Positions 17,545-27,826 of a stretch of 64,000 nucleotides of DNA are shown one piece after another. Under the pieces are notes generated by a model. That model ran no database searches. It had not been told where the DNA came from and saw only the letters and a program-made list of their open reading frames with translations. A program made the position numbers and the translations under genes. Numbering within the stretch: position 1 is the stretch's first letter; each line of letters opens with the position of its first letter. The DNA is from Lysinibacillus pakistanensis (GTDB lineage: Bacteria > Bacillota > Bacilli > Bacillales_A > Planococcaceae), in contig NZ_CP126101.1 of assembly GCF_030123245.1 (NCBI RefSeq), forward strand, positions 3,594,501 through 3,658,500. Direction: 5' to 3'.

Positions 17545-17595
17545 AAAAAGCTGTGCAGATAGAAGATATCAATCTACTCTTCTGCACAGCCTTTT
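17545..17595. terminator. Bidirectional terminator between the amidase and YfcC-like genes
   Basis: The stem AAAGCTGTGCAGA pairs with TCTGCACAGCCTTT, with T-rich flanks on both sides. It serves the two convergent genes. Confidence 0.85.
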
Positions 17596-17598
17596 CTT

Positions 17599-19005
17599 TT
17601 AAGAGATTCCTAAAGCGACAGCCGCAATTAATGCAATACAGGCAATAACACCCCAGCCAAGAATCATCTTCCAAATAAATTTTATCCATTTTTCATAAGG
17701 AATACCCGCAACAGCCAAATATGCCATCAAGGCCGATGAAGTAGGAATAATTGAGTTTGTTAATGAATCCCCATATTGGAATGCTAAAACAGCAACTTGG
17801 CGCTCTAAACCTAGTAAATCTGTAATTGGAATCATTATTGGCATTGTTGCTGCAGCTTGACCACTACCTGATGAAATAAACAGGTTTAAGAGAGCTTGAA
17901 TAAATAACATTCCGATTGCACTAATAGAATGTGGCAAATGACCAATCGTTTCCGATGCGGCATAAACAATTGTATCAATAATTTTCCCTTGCTCAAGTAC
18001 AACTGTAATGGCACGTGCAAAACCAACTATAATCGCACCAAACGTAACAGCCTTAGCCCCATCGATAAAGGAATCAAAAATTGTTCCAGGTTTTAATCCC
18101 CCTAAAAGGCCTGCAATTAAGCCCATAATTAAAAAGGATGCCGTTAATTGAGTTAAAAACCAGCCCCAGTTAAAGACTCCATAAATATTAAAACCTATTC
18201 CACAAGCCATCGCAATGAACACTAATTTATGCTTTCCTGTTAAGGTTGGCATAGCAATTGTAGAAAGATTTGATTTTGCCCTCTGTTCAATATCATAGAT
18301 AACACTTGCCTGCGGATTCTTTTTGACTTTAAAGGCGTAGCGCGATACATAGAAAATCGCAAAGCCTAATACAAACACATATACAACTGCACGGAAGCCA
18401 ATCCCTGAAAATAAAGGTACATCAGCTAAAGATTGTGCAACCCCTACTGTAAATGGATTGAGCATTCCTCCAAAGAAACCACTAGCAGCACCAAGCGTAA
18501 TCATAGCTGTTCCTGTTACTGCATCAAACCCCATTGCACGGGCTATTGCTACCCCGATTGGCACAAAAATAATTGTTTCTTCTGCCATCCCCATTGTGAA
18601 ACCACCAACAGAGAATAAAATCATCGATAATGGAATAAGTAGTTTCTCTCTGCCCTCTAATGCTTTTACACCCTTATAAACACCTGCTTCTATCGCACCA
18701 GTAGCACGAATAATTCCAAACACACCACTTACTAGAAAAATATAAAATATAATCTGTGCTCCCTTTTCTAGCCCCATTGGAATAGCAGTAAACATTTCAA
18801 AAAATGATACAGGTTCACTCTCAATATGATGGTAGCTTCCATCTACAACCAGCATTCGACCTTCCTTGTCCTCTACACGGTCAAATTCCCCTGCCGGAAT
18901 AATATAGCTTAAAATACCTGCAAGAAAAATAATAGCAAAAATGATCGTATATGTATGAGGTACCTTTAGCCAGCTTTTCTTTTTAGCCATTTGTTCATTT
19001 TCCAT
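17599..19005 (-). CDS. YfcC family membrane transporter
   Basis: This is an integral membrane protein of about 468 residues with roughly 12 hydrophobic segments, of the YfcC/C4-dicarboxylate-carrier-like superfamily. The N-terminus VPHTYTIIFAIIFLAGILSY followed by IIPAGEFDR is the family hallmark. So is the motif SSGSGQAAATMPIMIPITDLLG near residue 390. Family members are predicted carriers of carboxylates, amino acids or peptides; the substrate here is unknown. ATG 19005 follows GGTGGAG closely; a GTG at 19017 is an alternative. A regulator-like gene lies 150 bases upstream on the same strand, which suggests regulated co-expression. Confidence 0.85.
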   Translation of the reverse strand: MENEQMAKKKSWLKVPHTYTIIFAIIFLAGILSYIIPAGEFDRVEDKEGRMLVVDGSYHHIESEPVSFFEMFTAIPMGLEKGAQIIFYIFLVSGVFGIIRATGAIEAGVYKGVKALEGREKLLIPLSMILFSVGGFTMGMAEETIIFVPIGVAIARAMGFDAVTGTAMITLGAASGFFGGMLNPFTVGVAQSLADVPLFSGIGFRAVVYVFVLGFAIFYVSRYAFKVKKNPQASVIYDIEQRAKSNLSTIAMPTLTGKHKLVFIAMACGIGFNIYGVFNWGWFLTQLTASFLIMGLIAGLLGGLKPGTIFDSFIDGAKAVTFGAIIVGFARAITVVLEQGKIIDTIVYAASETIGHLPHSISAIGMLFIQALLNLFISSGSGQAAATMPIMIPITDLLGLERQVAVLAFQYGDSLTNSIIPTSSALMAYLAVAGIPYEKWIKFIWKMILGWGVIACIALIAAVALGIS

Positions 19006-19158
19006 TTCTCCACCCACTCATCTTCAATAATTCAGACATTAGCGTTTTTTCTATTTCATGGATACTCCTCCTCAAAAATTTTGTCGCTATATGTCGTTTA
19101 ATTGAAAATAAATATACAATAGTTCAAATTTATTGTAAAGTATTAATTTTCTATCATT

Positions 19159-20469
19159 TCATATCTCTAATAGATTAGTTGCTTTATATAGCTTTCGTGG
19201 ACGCCCCTGATGATATGGATGCTCTTCACCTGATAATTCAAGATAATTTTGCTCAACTAATCGATTAATCATTCGTTCTGCCGATCGACGAGAAAGATTT
19301 ATATACGTTGCTAATTCTGTTGCAGAAAAAGGTCGATTTTTATTTAACTTAATAAATTGCCTAATTAAATTTAAATTTTTAGCACTCATTTTTAATTTTT
19401 CAGCAACCTTTAAAATCTGCTGATTATTATTCGATAATGCTATTTTTTTATTATTTTCAAATAATGGTCCATGAAGTCGGCTTTCTTCATCAACAAGGCA
19501 CAAAACAGTGGAATGCTCGTCAAATTTTGTTGTAAAAAACAATGCTTGGGAGGAGTGTTTCTCAGCTTCATGTAATGAATATCCAAATCCTATTCCAATA
19601 TGAAAAGTTGTTTCAAATTGTGCTTCAAACTGTCTCATTAATGATGTTAAGTAGACCCTATCAATTGTTTCAGTTACTCCTCTTGTAGAAAAAATTAAGT
19701 AGGGCTCTTGAAGGGATTGAGCTACCCTTGCATGAAACATTTTTGATACTTTTTCAAGATTCTCCATCCACAATTGTTTATTAGAAATAGTAGAATTCTC
19801 TCTGCTGCGAATTGATACAACAGCAATTTGTGATGAAATTAATAGGGTGTTTTTATAAGCATTAAGAGCTCTATTTACAGTTGAGATAAATGTCTGTTTC
19901 CGTTCAACCATATAGCTTGCTGGGACTCTTGCTTGTTTCAACGCTTCATAAACAGCATGTAAGCTAGTAAGTGCTAGCTCCGTTTTCCCTGCTTTATACA
20001 ACTCCTTATGGAACATTATATAGTCATCAATTTGGAAGTGATTTATTTTTTCGTTTTGATCATATACCCAAGCGTAATCTATTACATGTAGCTTTGGAGG
20101 TTGTATATCCGATTCTATTAAAACTTGATTTAGAATATCTTTTTTAGGTAAATCAATTGATAGTTTAGATAATTCTACTTTCTGGTTATGTTGTATGGAT
20201 AGCAATGATAGTGACAATGTTAATTCGTCAAACGAAATATAGGTTGCTTGAATCTTTTTAGCTTTAATCTTATCTATGCAGTAATGATAGGAAATCGAGC
20301 CAGCAAATAATAAAATGTCTGTCTGGGCTGCTGCCTCATCAATCAATTCAACACTTTGCTCAGGTACTGTGTAAGGGAAATGAATAAATTGCACATGAGG
20401 AAATGCCGAAAAATGTTGTTTTATGTTATTCCAGAAAAATAATGAACCAAGTACGGCTACTCTTTGCAT
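19159..20469 (-). CDS. Probable transcriptional regulator with C-terminal winged helix
   Basis: The protein has 436 residues. The C-terminal 70 residues form a helix-turn-helix with wing (FSATELATYINLSRRSAERMINRLVEQNYLEL, then HPYHQGRPRKLYKA). The middle (about 215-330) resembles a degenerate GGDEF-like or nucleotide-cyclase fold, with AQSLQEPYLIFSTRG and FHIGIGFGYSLHEAEKHSSQALF, but has no GGDEF motif. The N-terminal 150 residues look like a Rossmann-type sensor (AVLGSLFFWNNIKQHF, DILLFAGSISYHYCIDKIKA). I do not recognise a named family. Position upstream of the YfcC-like transporter suggests that transporter is its target. Binding site and effector are unknown. Confidence 0.65.
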   Translation of the reverse strand: MQRVAVLGSLFFWNNIKQHFSAFPHVQFIHFPYTVPEQSVELIDEAAAQTDILLFAGSISYHYCIDKIKAKKIQATYISFDELTLSLSLLSIQHNQKVELSKLSIDLPKKDILNQVLIESDIQPPKLHVIDYAWVYDQNEKINHFQIDDYIMFHKELYKAGKTELALTSLHAVYEALKQARVPASYMVERKQTFISTVNRALNAYKNTLLISSQIAVVSIRSRENSTISNKQLWMENLEKVSKMFHARVAQSLQEPYLIFSTRGVTETIDRVYLTSLMRQFEAQFETTFHIGIGFGYSLHEAEKHSSQALFFTTKFDEHSTVLCLVDEESRLHGPLFENNKKIALSNNNQQILKVAEKLKMSAKNLNLIRQFIKLNKNRPFSATELATYINLSRRSAERMINRLVEQNYLELSGEEHPYHQGRPRKLYKATNLLEI

Positions 20470-20539
20470 TGTTTAACTTCCCCTTTCTAAATGACGAAAC
20501 TTTTAGATAATTATATAGTAAAAATGACTCTACATCACA

Positions 20540-20581
20540 AAAAAAACCTCCAGTCACATATTGTGAATTGAAGGCCTCCAC
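20540..20581 (-). terminator. Terminator downstream of the DUF2642 gene
   Basis: On the minus strand GGCCTTCAATTCAC-loop-GTGACTGGAGG is followed by eight T residues, directly after the 20586 stop codon. Confidence 0.65.
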
Positions 20582-20585
20582 TTAC

Positions 20586-20801
20586 TTATTTTTTAACTGT
20601 TGCCAAGGTAACCCATACAATTTCCTCCATACGAATGAAGAAAGGCGTACGACTAATCTCTACAACGATATGGTCAGGTAATACCGAAGCTAATACACCT
20701 TGCTGAATATTTTTCTCGGTTTGTACTACAATAGCCTGACCAATCAACATGTTAAGAGTTTCGTATAAATATGGATTTGATATGCTTCCCATCTTCGTCA
20801 T
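20586..20801 (-). CDS. Small protein, DUF2642-like
   Basis: This 71-residue protein has an Sm-like beta-strand pattern (NMLIGQAIVVQTEKNIQQGVLASVLPDHIVVEI, then FFIRMEEIVWVTL). The pattern resembles DUF2642/YuzF-type proteins found in spore formers, some of which are linked to the spore coat. There is no signal peptide or membrane segment. A GGAAGGAAGTG ribosome binding site lies upstream of the ATG and a terminator follows, so it is a real, separately transcribed gene. Function is unknown. Confidence 0.7.
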   Translation of the reverse strand: MTKMGSISNPYLYETLNMLIGQAIVVQTEKNIQQGVLASVLPDHIVVEISRTPFFIRMEEIVWVTLATVKK

Positions 20802-20873
20802 CTTTAAGACACTTCCTTCCTACAAAACTAACCATACTTTATAGTGTATGAAGGAATCATAGGAAATGTACCA

Positions 20874-21314
20874 TTATTTTGACTCAAGAAGTATAGTAAC
20901 TGGACCATCATTTGTAAGTGCAACGTCCATCATTGCCCCAAATATACCTGTCTCCACTTGTAAACCGTGTGAACGTAAGGCTTCATTAAAAGCCTGCCAT
21001 AACGGCTGCGCAACTTCTGGTCTTGCTGCATTTGTAAAACTTGGTCGATTCCCCTTTTTTGCATCCCCATACAATGTAAATTGTGAGACGGATAATATAG
21101 CCCCTCCATGCTCTAAAATGGAGTGGTTCATTTTTCCATCAGTATCTTCCCAAAGGCGAAGATGAGCTATTTTTTTGGCTAAATAGTCAACATCCTCTTG
21201 TGTATCCTCATGTGTTATTCCTACCAAAAGGACATAACCATTATCAATAGCGCCAGTTACTTTCCCGTCAACCGTAACAGTGGCCGCTTTACTACGTTGT
21301 AAAACTACTTTCAT
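20874..21314 (-). CDS. dtd: D-aminoacyl-tRNA deacylase
   Basis: DTD hydrolyses D-aminoacyl-tRNAs, for example D-Tyr-tRNA, and removes glycine mischarged on tRNA-Ala. The 146-residue length is standard. The two active-site signatures are present: SQFTLYGD near residue 78 and TNDGPVTI near residue 137. The second carries the Gly-cisPro pair (GP) that gives chiral proofreading. It lies 62 bases after relA, the conserved relA-dtd order of Bacillaceae. Confidence 0.97.
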   Translation of the reverse strand: MKVVLQRSKAATVTVDGKVTGAIDNGYVLLVGITHEDTQEDVDYLAKKIAHLRLWEDTDGKMNHSILEHGGAILSVSQFTLYGDAKKGNRPSFTNAARPEVAQPLWQAFNEALRSHGLQVETGIFGAMMDVALTNDGPVTILLESK

Positions 21315-21376
21315 TCTTTAAAACCTCAATTCTATCGTCGTCCATAAATAAGAAAGTTAATCCACCAAGGACTCTT

Positions 21377-23572
21377 TTAATTAATCACTCGTTGCACTGA
21401 ATAAATATCTGGTGTTTGTTTAATACGCTCTACAACCTTATGCAAATGCGAAATATTTGAAATCGATATTGTTAAATGAATAGTCGCCATTTTTTCACGA
21501 TCAGCCCGACCACTGACAGCTAAAATATTTGTTTTCGTTTCACTAACAATTTGCATAATTTCATTTAATATGCCAGGTCGATCAAAGGCTGATACTTCAA
21601 TATCAACTGGGTATTCTTTTTTCTCAGGAGTCAACCCATTTTCCCACTCAACCTCTATCAAACGTTCCTGCTCATCCTCTACTTGGATGTTAGGACAGTC
21701 TGCACGATGTACCGAAACACCTCTACCTTTCGTAATAAAGCCGACAATATCATCCCCAGGCACAGGTGTACAACAACGCGAAAGTCGAATAAGCATATTG
21801 TCAATACCTTTTACGATAACACCAGATTCTGTGCGTTTTTGTGGAACATGATTTTTCATTTTTTGTTCGATTTTCTCGAGTGCTTCTTCCTGTTCACGTT
21901 CCTTGCGGCGTTTTTCAGCTAGTCGATTAACAACTTGCTGTGCAGTTATACCATTCACACCAACTGCTGCATATAAATCCTCTTCGTTTGTGTAGTTAAA
22001 TTTGTCACAAACACGCTTTATATTTTCAGCTGACATGGTTTCCTTCATGTCATAATCCTGTGCACGGATTTCCTTTTCAATCATCTCTTTGCCTTTGAGA
22101 ATATTTTCTTCTCGAAGATGACGTTTGAAAAACTGTTTTATTTTATTTTTTGCCTGTGAGGATTGTGCTATTTTAAGCCAATCTCGACTTGGGCCAAAAG
22201 ATTGCTTAGAGGTTAAAATTTCAATAATGTCCCCCGTTTTTAACGGTGTATCAAGCGGCACCATTTTACCATTTATTTTCGCGCCAATTGTACGATTTCC
22301 GACCTCTGAATGCACACGGTATGCGAAGTCGATAGGTACAGAACCTGCTGGTAATTCAATGACATCTCCTTCAGGTGTGAATACATAAACCATATCAGAA
22401 AATAAATCAAATTTTAAAGATTCCATAAATTCCTCAGCATTTGAGGATTCATTTTGAAATTCTAAAATTTCACGGAACCATGTTAATTTTTGATCAACAT
22501 TTTGTTTTTCGGTATCAATCTTTTTACCTTCTTTATATGCCCAATGTGCAGCAATCCCGTACTCGGCAATCTTATGCATTTCCTTTGTACGAATTTGCAC
22601 CTCTAATGGGTCACCATAAGGGCCAATTACTGTCGTATGCAGTGATTGATAAAGATTTTGCTTGGGCATTGCAATATAATCCTTAAAGCGTCCAGGCATC
22701 GGCTTCCATAGCGTATGCACGATTCCTAGCACAGCATAGCAATCTTTAATACTATCGACCAATACACGAATGGCTAATAAATCATAAATCTCATTAAATT
22801 GTTTTTTTTGCAACACCATTTTGCGATAGATGCTGTAGATATGTTTTGGACGACCATAAATATCTGCATCGATTTCGACCTCTGTAAGCTGTGATTTCAT
22901 TTCAGCCATAACATTTTCTAAATAGGCCTCACGTTCATCGCGTTTTTTCTTCATCAGACTAACAATGCGGTAATATTGCTGTGGATTTAAATAACGAAGA
23001 GCTGTATCTTCTAGCTCCCATTTAACTGTCGAAATTCCAAGGCGATGCGCAAGTGGCGCAAAAATTTCAAGCGTTTCTTTAGAGATACGGCGTTGCTTTT
23101 CAGCAGGCAAATGCTTGAGCGTCCGCATATTGTGTAAACGGTCAGCCAGTTTAATTAAAATGACACGGATATCCTGTGCCATAGCAACAAACATTTTACG
23201 ATGATTTTCTGCTTGTTGCGCTTCTTTTGATAAATATTTAATTTTCCCCAGCTTTGTCACGCCATCAACAAGCATTGCAACCTCTTCGCCGAATTCATGA
23301 ACTAAATCGTCGCGCGTAAAATCTGTATCCTCGACAACATCATGTAAAAAACCAGCCGCAACTGTTTCAGGGTCCATTTGTAATTCAGCTAAAATACCAG
23401 CTACTTGTACTGGGTGAATTATATACGGTTCACCTGAACTTCGGAATTGCTCTATATGGGCATTCCTCGCTAATTCATATGCTTTTTTCACGAATGCGAC
23501 ATTTTCATCATTCATGTAGGATTTGACTAACTCAAATACGTCCTCGGGAGTCAAAATTTGCTCTTTCGCCAT
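21377..23572 (-). CDS. relA: Bifunctional (p)ppGpp synthetase/hydrolase
   Basis: The long Rel enzyme makes (p)ppGpp during the stringent response and degrades it. Its 731 residues hold an N-terminal HD hydrolase domain with an intact HDVVEDT (77-83), so hydrolysis should be active. Next come the synthetase domain (around [16 protein letters not shown]), a TGS domain ([28 protein letters not shown], about 385-445), a zinc-finger/helical region with [14 protein letters not shown], and a C-terminal ACT domain (last 75 residues). dtd follows. In many Bacillaceae apt and recJ lie immediately upstream; here psuK-psuG, an MFS gene, marR and the 21-bp array intervene. Confidence 0.98.
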   Translation of the reverse strand: MAKEQILTPEDVFELVKSYMNDENVAFVKKAYELARNAHIEQFRSSGEPYIIHPVQVAGILAELQMDPETVAAGFLHDVVEDTDFTRDDLVHEFGEEVAMLVDGVTKLGKIKYLSKEAQQAENHRKMFVAMAQDIRVILIKLADRLHNMRTLKHLPAEKQRRISKETLEIFAPLAHRLGISTVKWELEDTALRYLNPQQYYRIVSLMKKKRDEREAYLENVMAEMKSQLTEVEIDADIYGRPKHIYSIYRKMVLQKKQFNEIYDLLAIRVLVDSIKDCYAVLGIVHTLWKPMPGRFKDYIAMPKQNLYQSLHTTVIGPYGDPLEVQIRTKEMHKIAEYGIAAHWAYKEGKKIDTEKQNVDQKLTWFREILEFQNESSNAEEFMESLKFDLFSDMVYVFTPEGDVIELPAGSVPIDFAYRVHSEVGNRTIGAKINGKMVPLDTPLKTGDIIEILTSKQSFGPSRDWLKIAQSSQAKNKIKQFFKRHLREENILKGKEMIEKEIRAQDYDMKETMSAENIKRVCDKFNYTNEEDLYAAVGVNGITAQQVVNRLAEKRRKEREQEEALEKIEQKMKNHVPQKRTESGVIVKGIDNMLIRLSRCCTPVPGDDIVGFITKGRGVSVHRADCPNIQVEDEQERLIEVEWENGLTPEKKEYPVDIEVSAFDRPGILNEIMQIVSETKTNILAVSGRADREKMATIHLTISISNISHLHKVVERIKQTPDIYSVQRVIN

Positions 23573-23722
23573 AACATGTCCACCTTGCTCGTCAAATTTT
23601 TCAGATTAGATATAAATTTAATTGTATAAAATATTGTAGCCTATTGTAAAGCGACTATGTCATTTTGTTTAGTTAATCTCGTGAACAATGTGAAAAATGG
23701 AAGAATTTTTCTTCATAATGAA

Positions 23723-23768
23723 TAAAAAGACCCTCTGCGAATGTAATAATTCGCAAAGAGTCTCTCTT
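23723..23768 (-). terminator. Terminator of the psuK-psuG unit
   Basis: The stem AGACTCTTTGCGAA pairs with TTCGCAGAGGGTCT and is followed on the minus strand by T residues, 14 bases after the psuG stop. Confidence 0.85.
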
Positions 23769-23781
23769 TTCGTATAATTAT

Positions 23782-24696
23782 TTAGCTTAATTTATTATAC
23801 GCCACAGCAATTTTTGCTCCTACAACTGCATTATTTTTTACTAATGCAATGTTTGCATCAAGGCTTTTACCCTCTGTTAATTCTTTTACTTTTCCAAGTA
23901 AGAATGGCGTAACGTTTTTGCCTTGGATACCATTCTCCTCTGCTTCTATTAACGCTTTTTCAATGATTTCTGTAATGAAGGCATGCTCAAGCGCCTCAGA
24001 CTCTGGAATCGGATTTGCAATGACAGCTCCGCCTTTTAAGCCTAATTGCCATTTTGCACGTAGCATCTCTGCCACTTCCTCTGGGGTTTCTAGTTTAAAG
24101 TTAACATCGAAACCACTTTGACGAGTATAGAACGCAGGCACTTCATCTGTGCCAAATCCAACGACAGGTACACCCTTAGTTTCAAGATATTCTAATGTTA
24201 AACCAATATCTAAAATTGATTTAGCACCAGCACAAATTACTGCCACATTTGTTTGTGCCAGTTCTTCTAAATCCGCTGAGATGTCCATCGTTGTTTCAGC
24301 GCCTCGATGAACACCACCGATACCGCCTGTTACGAAAATTTCAATGCCCGCAAGTTCAGCACAAATCATTGTCGCTGCTACAGTTGTCGCACCTAATTTT
24401 TTTGTTGCCAATAAATAGCCTAAGTCACGACGTGAAGTTTTTGCTACTCCTTGCGCATTACCGAACATTTCAAGTTCTTCATCTGATAAACCGATTTTAA
24501 TTTTCCCATCAATTAAAGCAATCGTTGCTGGAACTGCACCATTGTCACGGATAATTTGCTCTACTTCACGCGCAGTTTGTACGTTTTGAGGGTATGGCAT
24601 ACCGTGAGAGATAATTGTTGATTCTAATGCTACGATTGGTAAACCTTTTGCTTGCCCTGCTTTTACTTCCTCTGATAATACGATGAATTCTTTCAT
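23782..24696 (-). CDS. psuG: Pseudouridine-5'-phosphate glycosidase
   Basis: PsuG reversibly cleaves pseudouridine 5'-phosphate to uracil and ribose 5-phosphate. The 304-residue protein shows the family core: [17 protein letters not shown], the [11 protein letters not shown] segment, [22 protein letters not shown], and [23 protein letters not shown] 24696 is chosen because GGAGGAATAACAAC precedes it; an ATG at 24717 lies inside psuK and lacks a site. It follows psuK by only four bases, so the two are translated as a pair: the kinase makes the substrate of the glycosidase. Confidence 0.95.
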   Translation of the reverse strand: MKEFIVLSEEVKAGQAKGLPIVALESTIISHGMPYPQNVQTAREVEQIIRDNGAVPATIALIDGKIKIGLSDEELEMFGNAQGVAKTSRRDLGYLLATKKLGATTVAATMICAELAGIEIFVTGGIGGVHRGAETTMDISADLEELAQTNVAVICAGAKSILDIGLTLEYLETKGVPVVGFGTDEVPAFYTRQSGFDVNFKLETPEEVAEMLRAKWQLGLKGGAVIANPIPESEALEHAFITEIIEKALIEAEENGIQGKNVTPFLLGKVKELTEGKSLDANIALVKNNAVVGAKIAVAYNKLS

Positions 24697-24700
24697 GTTG

Positions 24701-25792
24701 TTATTCCTCCATTTCACTTTTTAACAAATCTACAGATAATTCAGGTCTTACTGTGTATGGGGATGCCAGTGTGTTTTTAGCATTTGTTAAACCGGCATCA
24801 ATGCTTGTCGCGAAGGATTGTCCAGTAAGCCAGCTATGAATCACTGCACTGACAAAGGCGTCTCCTGCCCCTGTTACATCTTCAATCTTATCTATAATCT
24901 TAGCCTTAAAATGACTAGGCTTAATCGAAGTTGATGCTGCAAAAACACCCTTGCTTCCTGCTGTAATAATGACATGCTCAGCACCTAACTGAAGTAGTTG
25001 CTGTAATGCTTTTTCATAATCGGCAGCGCTTTCAATTGCATGCCCTACAATTGTTTCCGCTTCGTCCGTGTTACAGATAAACCAAGTAACCCCTTGCAAA
25101 GTATCAGGTAGTCGATTCATTTTAGGGGAAGATACAGGCACAATGACTAACGGAATTTCACGGGCAATTGCCATCTGTTGAATATAGGCTACTGTTTCCT
25201 TTGGGCAGTTTAAATCCAAAATATAGCATCCAGCATTGACAAGCATTGCCTCGTGCTTCTTTAACAAGCTCGGCAATAACAGATCATATACTTCCATGTT
25301 TGCAACAGCCAGTGCTAGCTCTCCCTGCTCATCCATTATTGCAGTATAAGAGCCAGTTGAAGCATCTGGTAATTGCTCAACATAACGTAAATTCATAAAG
25401 GACTCAGAAGCCTCATGGATAACTTGCCAATCAGCATCATTGCCAGCCGTTGTTAGTAATGTTACCTGATGATTTAGCCTACCTAGATTCTCAGCAATGT
25501 TTCGCCCAACACCACCCACACTAAATGAAGAGCTTGCAGGATTGGAAGTACCAAACTGGACGTTCCCCTTCACGTGAAATTTACGATCTAGATTTGCGCC
25601 ACCGATACAAATAATTTCATTTTCCTCGGGTAAAATATACGCACGTCCTACTATTTTTCCTTGCTTCGTTAAGCTCGACACTAAGTTGGCTAGGACTGGA
25701 CGAGATAGATTCATCTTATCCGCCATCTCTTGCTGAGACATAAACGGATTTTGACGAATTAATGCCAGTACCGCCTGTTCTCTTTCATTCAT
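24701..25792 (-). CDS. psuK: Pseudouridine kinase (PfkB family) with N-terminal helix-turn-helix
   Basis: The protein has 363 residues. Residues 1-50 form a winged helix-turn-helix ([32 protein letters not shown]). Residues 58-360 are a ribokinase-fold kinase with [32 protein letters not shown] and the anion-hole motif DVTGAGDAF. With psuG downstream, pseudouridine is the likely substrate. The DNA-binding domain suggests the enzyme may also regulate its own operon, a fusion known among PfkB kinases of this type. It has its own strong promoter. Confidence 0.9.
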   Translation of the reverse strand: MNEREQAVLALIRQNPFMSQQEMADKMNLSRPVLANLVSSLTKQGKIVGRAYILPEENEIICIGGANLDRKFHVKGNVQFGTSNPASSSFSVGGVGRNIAENLGRLNHQVTLLTTAGNDADWQVIHEASESFMNLRYVEQLPDASTGSYTAIMDEQGELALAVANMEVYDLLLPSLLKKHEAMLVNAGCYILDLNCPKETVAYIQQMAIAREIPLVIVPVSSPKMNRLPDTLQGVTWFICNTDEAETIVGHAIESAADYEKALQQLLQLGAEHVIITAGSKGVFAASTSIKPSHFKAKIIDKIEDVTGAGDAFVSAVIHSWLTGQSFATSIDAGLTNAKNTLASPYTVRPELSVDLLKSEMEE

Positions 25793-25820
25793 AGCATCAC
25801 CTTTTATTATATTTGTTTAC

Positions 25821-25849
25821 ATTATAAACTTTTGTTTGTTATAAGTCAA
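25821..25849 (-). promoter_or_regulatory. Promoter of psuK-psuG
   Basis: Minus-strand -35 TTGACT (25844-25849) and -10 TATAAT (25821-25826) are separated by 17 bases. The spacer and the region after it contain repeated AAACAAA boxes, which could be an operator for the PsuK helix-turn-helix. Confidence 0.8.
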
Positions 25850-25885
25850 AAAAAATGAAATCAATAAAATCATTGAGTTCATTTT
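25850..25885 (-). terminator. Weak terminator downstream of the MFS gene
   Basis: The arms AATGAACTCAAT and ATTGATTTCATT pair with two mismatches and are followed by T residues on the minus strand. Confidence 0.5.
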
Positions 25886-25892
25886 TTCAATA

Positions 25893-27152
25893 TTATTCAG
25901 GCTGAGCTTGCCTTTGTGGCTGTTTTTTTACCATAATAACAAATAAGCTTGCTAAAGCACAGAAAACACCTGCCAGGAAAAAAGCCCATGTATAAGAATT
26001 GAAAAACTTATAAATAAGCCCTCCACCATAAGCAGCTAGAGCAGCACCTGCCTGGTGTGATGCAAAAATCCATCCATAAATAACACCACTTTTATTCGTC
26101 CCAAAAGTTTTTCTAGCAATACTAATGGTAGGAGGTACAGTGGCAATCCAATCTAATCCGTAAAAAATTGTAAAGATTGCTAGTAAGGGAAGTGAACCTT
26201 GTGCTAATGCGTAAGGAAGCAATAGCAAGGACATCCCTCTTAAAAGATAGTACCAAAACAATAACCATCGATTATCAAAACGATCCGATAACCACCCTGA
26301 CAAAGTAGTACCAACGAGATTAAATATGCCCATAAAGGAAAGAAGCGATGCAGCAGTAACTAATGGTACACCAAAGCTAATACAATAGGATACAAAATGA
26401 GTGCCGACTAATCCATTTGTTGAAAGACCACAAATAAAAAAACTTCCCGCTAATAGCCAAAATTCTTTAACCTTTATGGCCTCAAATAGTCCACTAAAAG
26501 CTATAGTAATTGGATTTTTTTTATGAGGCTCTTGAGATATTTCTAGCTCTTCTTCCTGTCCATAAGGTAGTATCCCAATATCTTGTGGTTTGTTTTTTAT
26601 AAATAGCAAAATGATGATAAACATGAGCGTACTAAGTAGAAGAATTAAGCCAATCGCATGTCTCCAAGAAAATTGCTCAATGATAATAGCTAGTACAGGC
26701 AGTAAAATTAATTGCCCTGTTGCTGTACTTGACGTTAAAATTCCCACCGCTAGCCCTCTTCTTTTTACAAACCAATGATTGGCGACATAGGGACTTAATA
26801 CTGTTAAAAAGAGGCTGGCTCCTAAGCCAATAATCCCTCCCCAAATAATGACTAATTGCCATGGTTGGCTCATAAAAAGTGTAAGGATCAAGCCTGTTAT
26901 AAGGGTCACCATTGCCCCAAGCATCATCTTCTTCAAACCTGCTACTTCAAGTAATGCTGCCATAAATGGTCCAGAAAACCCATATAAAAACAAACTAACT
27001 GCAAAGGCTAGTGCAATTAAGGATCTGTCCCAATTAAATTCCTTTTCAAATGAATTGATAAAAACGCCTGATGATGACATTGTAATACCAGCTACGATGA
27101 TTGAGAAAAATGCGATTATAAGAATAAACCAACTATAATGAATACGCTTCAT
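25893..27152 (-). CDS. Major facilitator superfamily transporter
   Basis: This 419-residue protein has about twelve membrane segments and the layout of the monocarboxylate/oxalate-formate branch of the MFS. SLIALAFAVSLFLYGFSGPFMAALLEVAGLKKMMLGA lies near residues 40-77. A central hydrophilic loop (about 190-222, QEEELEISQEPHKKN) separates the two six-helix halves. Its substrate is unknown. It is divergent from a marR gene, and the shared promoter region contains two perfect palindromes. Control by that MarR protein is therefore likely (inference). Confidence 0.85.
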   Translation of the reverse strand: MKRIHYSWFILIIAFFSIIVAGITMSSSGVFINSFEKEFNWDRSLIALAFAVSLFLYGFSGPFMAALLEVAGLKKMMLGAMVTLITGLILTLFMSQPWQLVIIWGGIIGLGASLFLTVLSPYVANHWFVKRRGLAVGILTSSTATGQLILLPVLAIIIEQFSWRHAIGLILLLSTLMFIIILLFIKNKPQDIGILPYGQEEELEISQEPHKKNPITIAFSGLFEAIKVKEFWLLAGSFFICGLSTNGLVGTHFVSYCISFGVPLVTAASLLSFMGIFNLVGTTLSGWLSDRFDNRWLLFWYYLLRGMSLLLLPYALAQGSLPLLAIFTIFYGLDWIATVPPTISIARKTFGTNKSGVIYGWIFASHQAGAALAAYGGGLIYKFFNSYTWAFFLAGVFCALASLFVIMVKKQPQRQAQPE

Positions 27153-27189
27153 CCTAACACCTTCACTTCCTGAAAGATTTTCAAGTTAC

Positions 27190-27205
27190 ACATGTATATA
27201 CATGT
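27190..27205. promoter_or_regulatory. Palindrome 1 in the MFS/MarR promoter region
   Basis: ACATGTATATACATGT is a perfect 16-base palindrome and a probable MarR-family operator. Confidence 0.7.
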
Positions 27206-27218
27206 TTTTGTTTGTATT

Positions 27219-27234
27219 ATATGTATATACATAT
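27219..27234. promoter_or_regulatory. Palindrome 2 in the MFS/MarR promoter region
   Basis: ATATGTATATACATAT is a second perfect 16-base palindrome sharing the ATGTATATACAT core with palindrome 1. The centres are 29 bases apart. Confidence 0.7.
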
Positions 27235-27330
27235 ATAATGGTAGTAAGGGCAATTCTTGCTGTCAAGCAGTATTTCTCATCTGATAGGTGTATACTGAAG
27301 CTATCTGAATCCATAAAGGGGAACTGAACA

Positions 27331-27789
27331 ATGGAGAATAATCTGAAGACAATAGATTATACGCAGATATGTGTTTGCGCAAACCTTAGAAAAAAAACAA
27401 GAGTAGTGACACAATTATATGATAGGTTGCTACAGCCAACAGGTCTAAAGGTCACACAATATTCAATGCTTGCCAATATCGCTCATCAACAAACCGTTTC
27501 GATAAGTCGATTAGGCGAAATTCTGCAACTTGACCAAACCACCGTAACACGGAATATAAATATATTAAAGCAAAGTGGCTATGTTGAATTAACAAAAAAT
27601 CCACAAGATGCTCGTACAAAAATTATTTCATTAACAGATAAGGGAAAGGAAAAACTAAATGAAGCCACCCCTATTTGGCAGACTATTCAAGAAAGGATTA
27701 TTGCTGATATCGGCATTGATCAATATGCAAATTTCTATGACACATTAAGAACCATCCAAAAAATCATCCGCTCTTACGATGAAGCATAG
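27331..27789 (+). CDS. MarR-family transcriptional regulator
   Basis: This 152-residue winged-helix protein has the recognition region ISRLGEILQLDQTTVTRNINILKQSGYVEL followed by the wing motif NPQDARTKIISLTDKGKEKL, which is diagnostic of MarR proteins. The N-terminus contains two cysteines (QICVCANLRKKTR), seen in some redox-responsive members. That is suggestive only. It is divergent from the MFS transporter gene and probably controls both genes through the palindromes at 27190-27234. The ligand is unknown. A tandem 21-bp repeat array begins 47 bases after its stop. Confidence 0.9.
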   Translation: MENNLKTIDYTQICVCANLRKKTRVVTQLYDRLLQPTGLKVTQYSMLANIAHQQTVSISRLGEILQLDQTTVTRNINILKQSGYVELTKNPQDARTKIISLTDKGKEKLNEATPIWQTIQERIIADIGIDQYANFYDTLRTIQKIIRSYDEA

Positions 27790-27826
27790 TTTTCAGGAAG
27801 GGTGGTAACTATATTGTGGAGTACCT

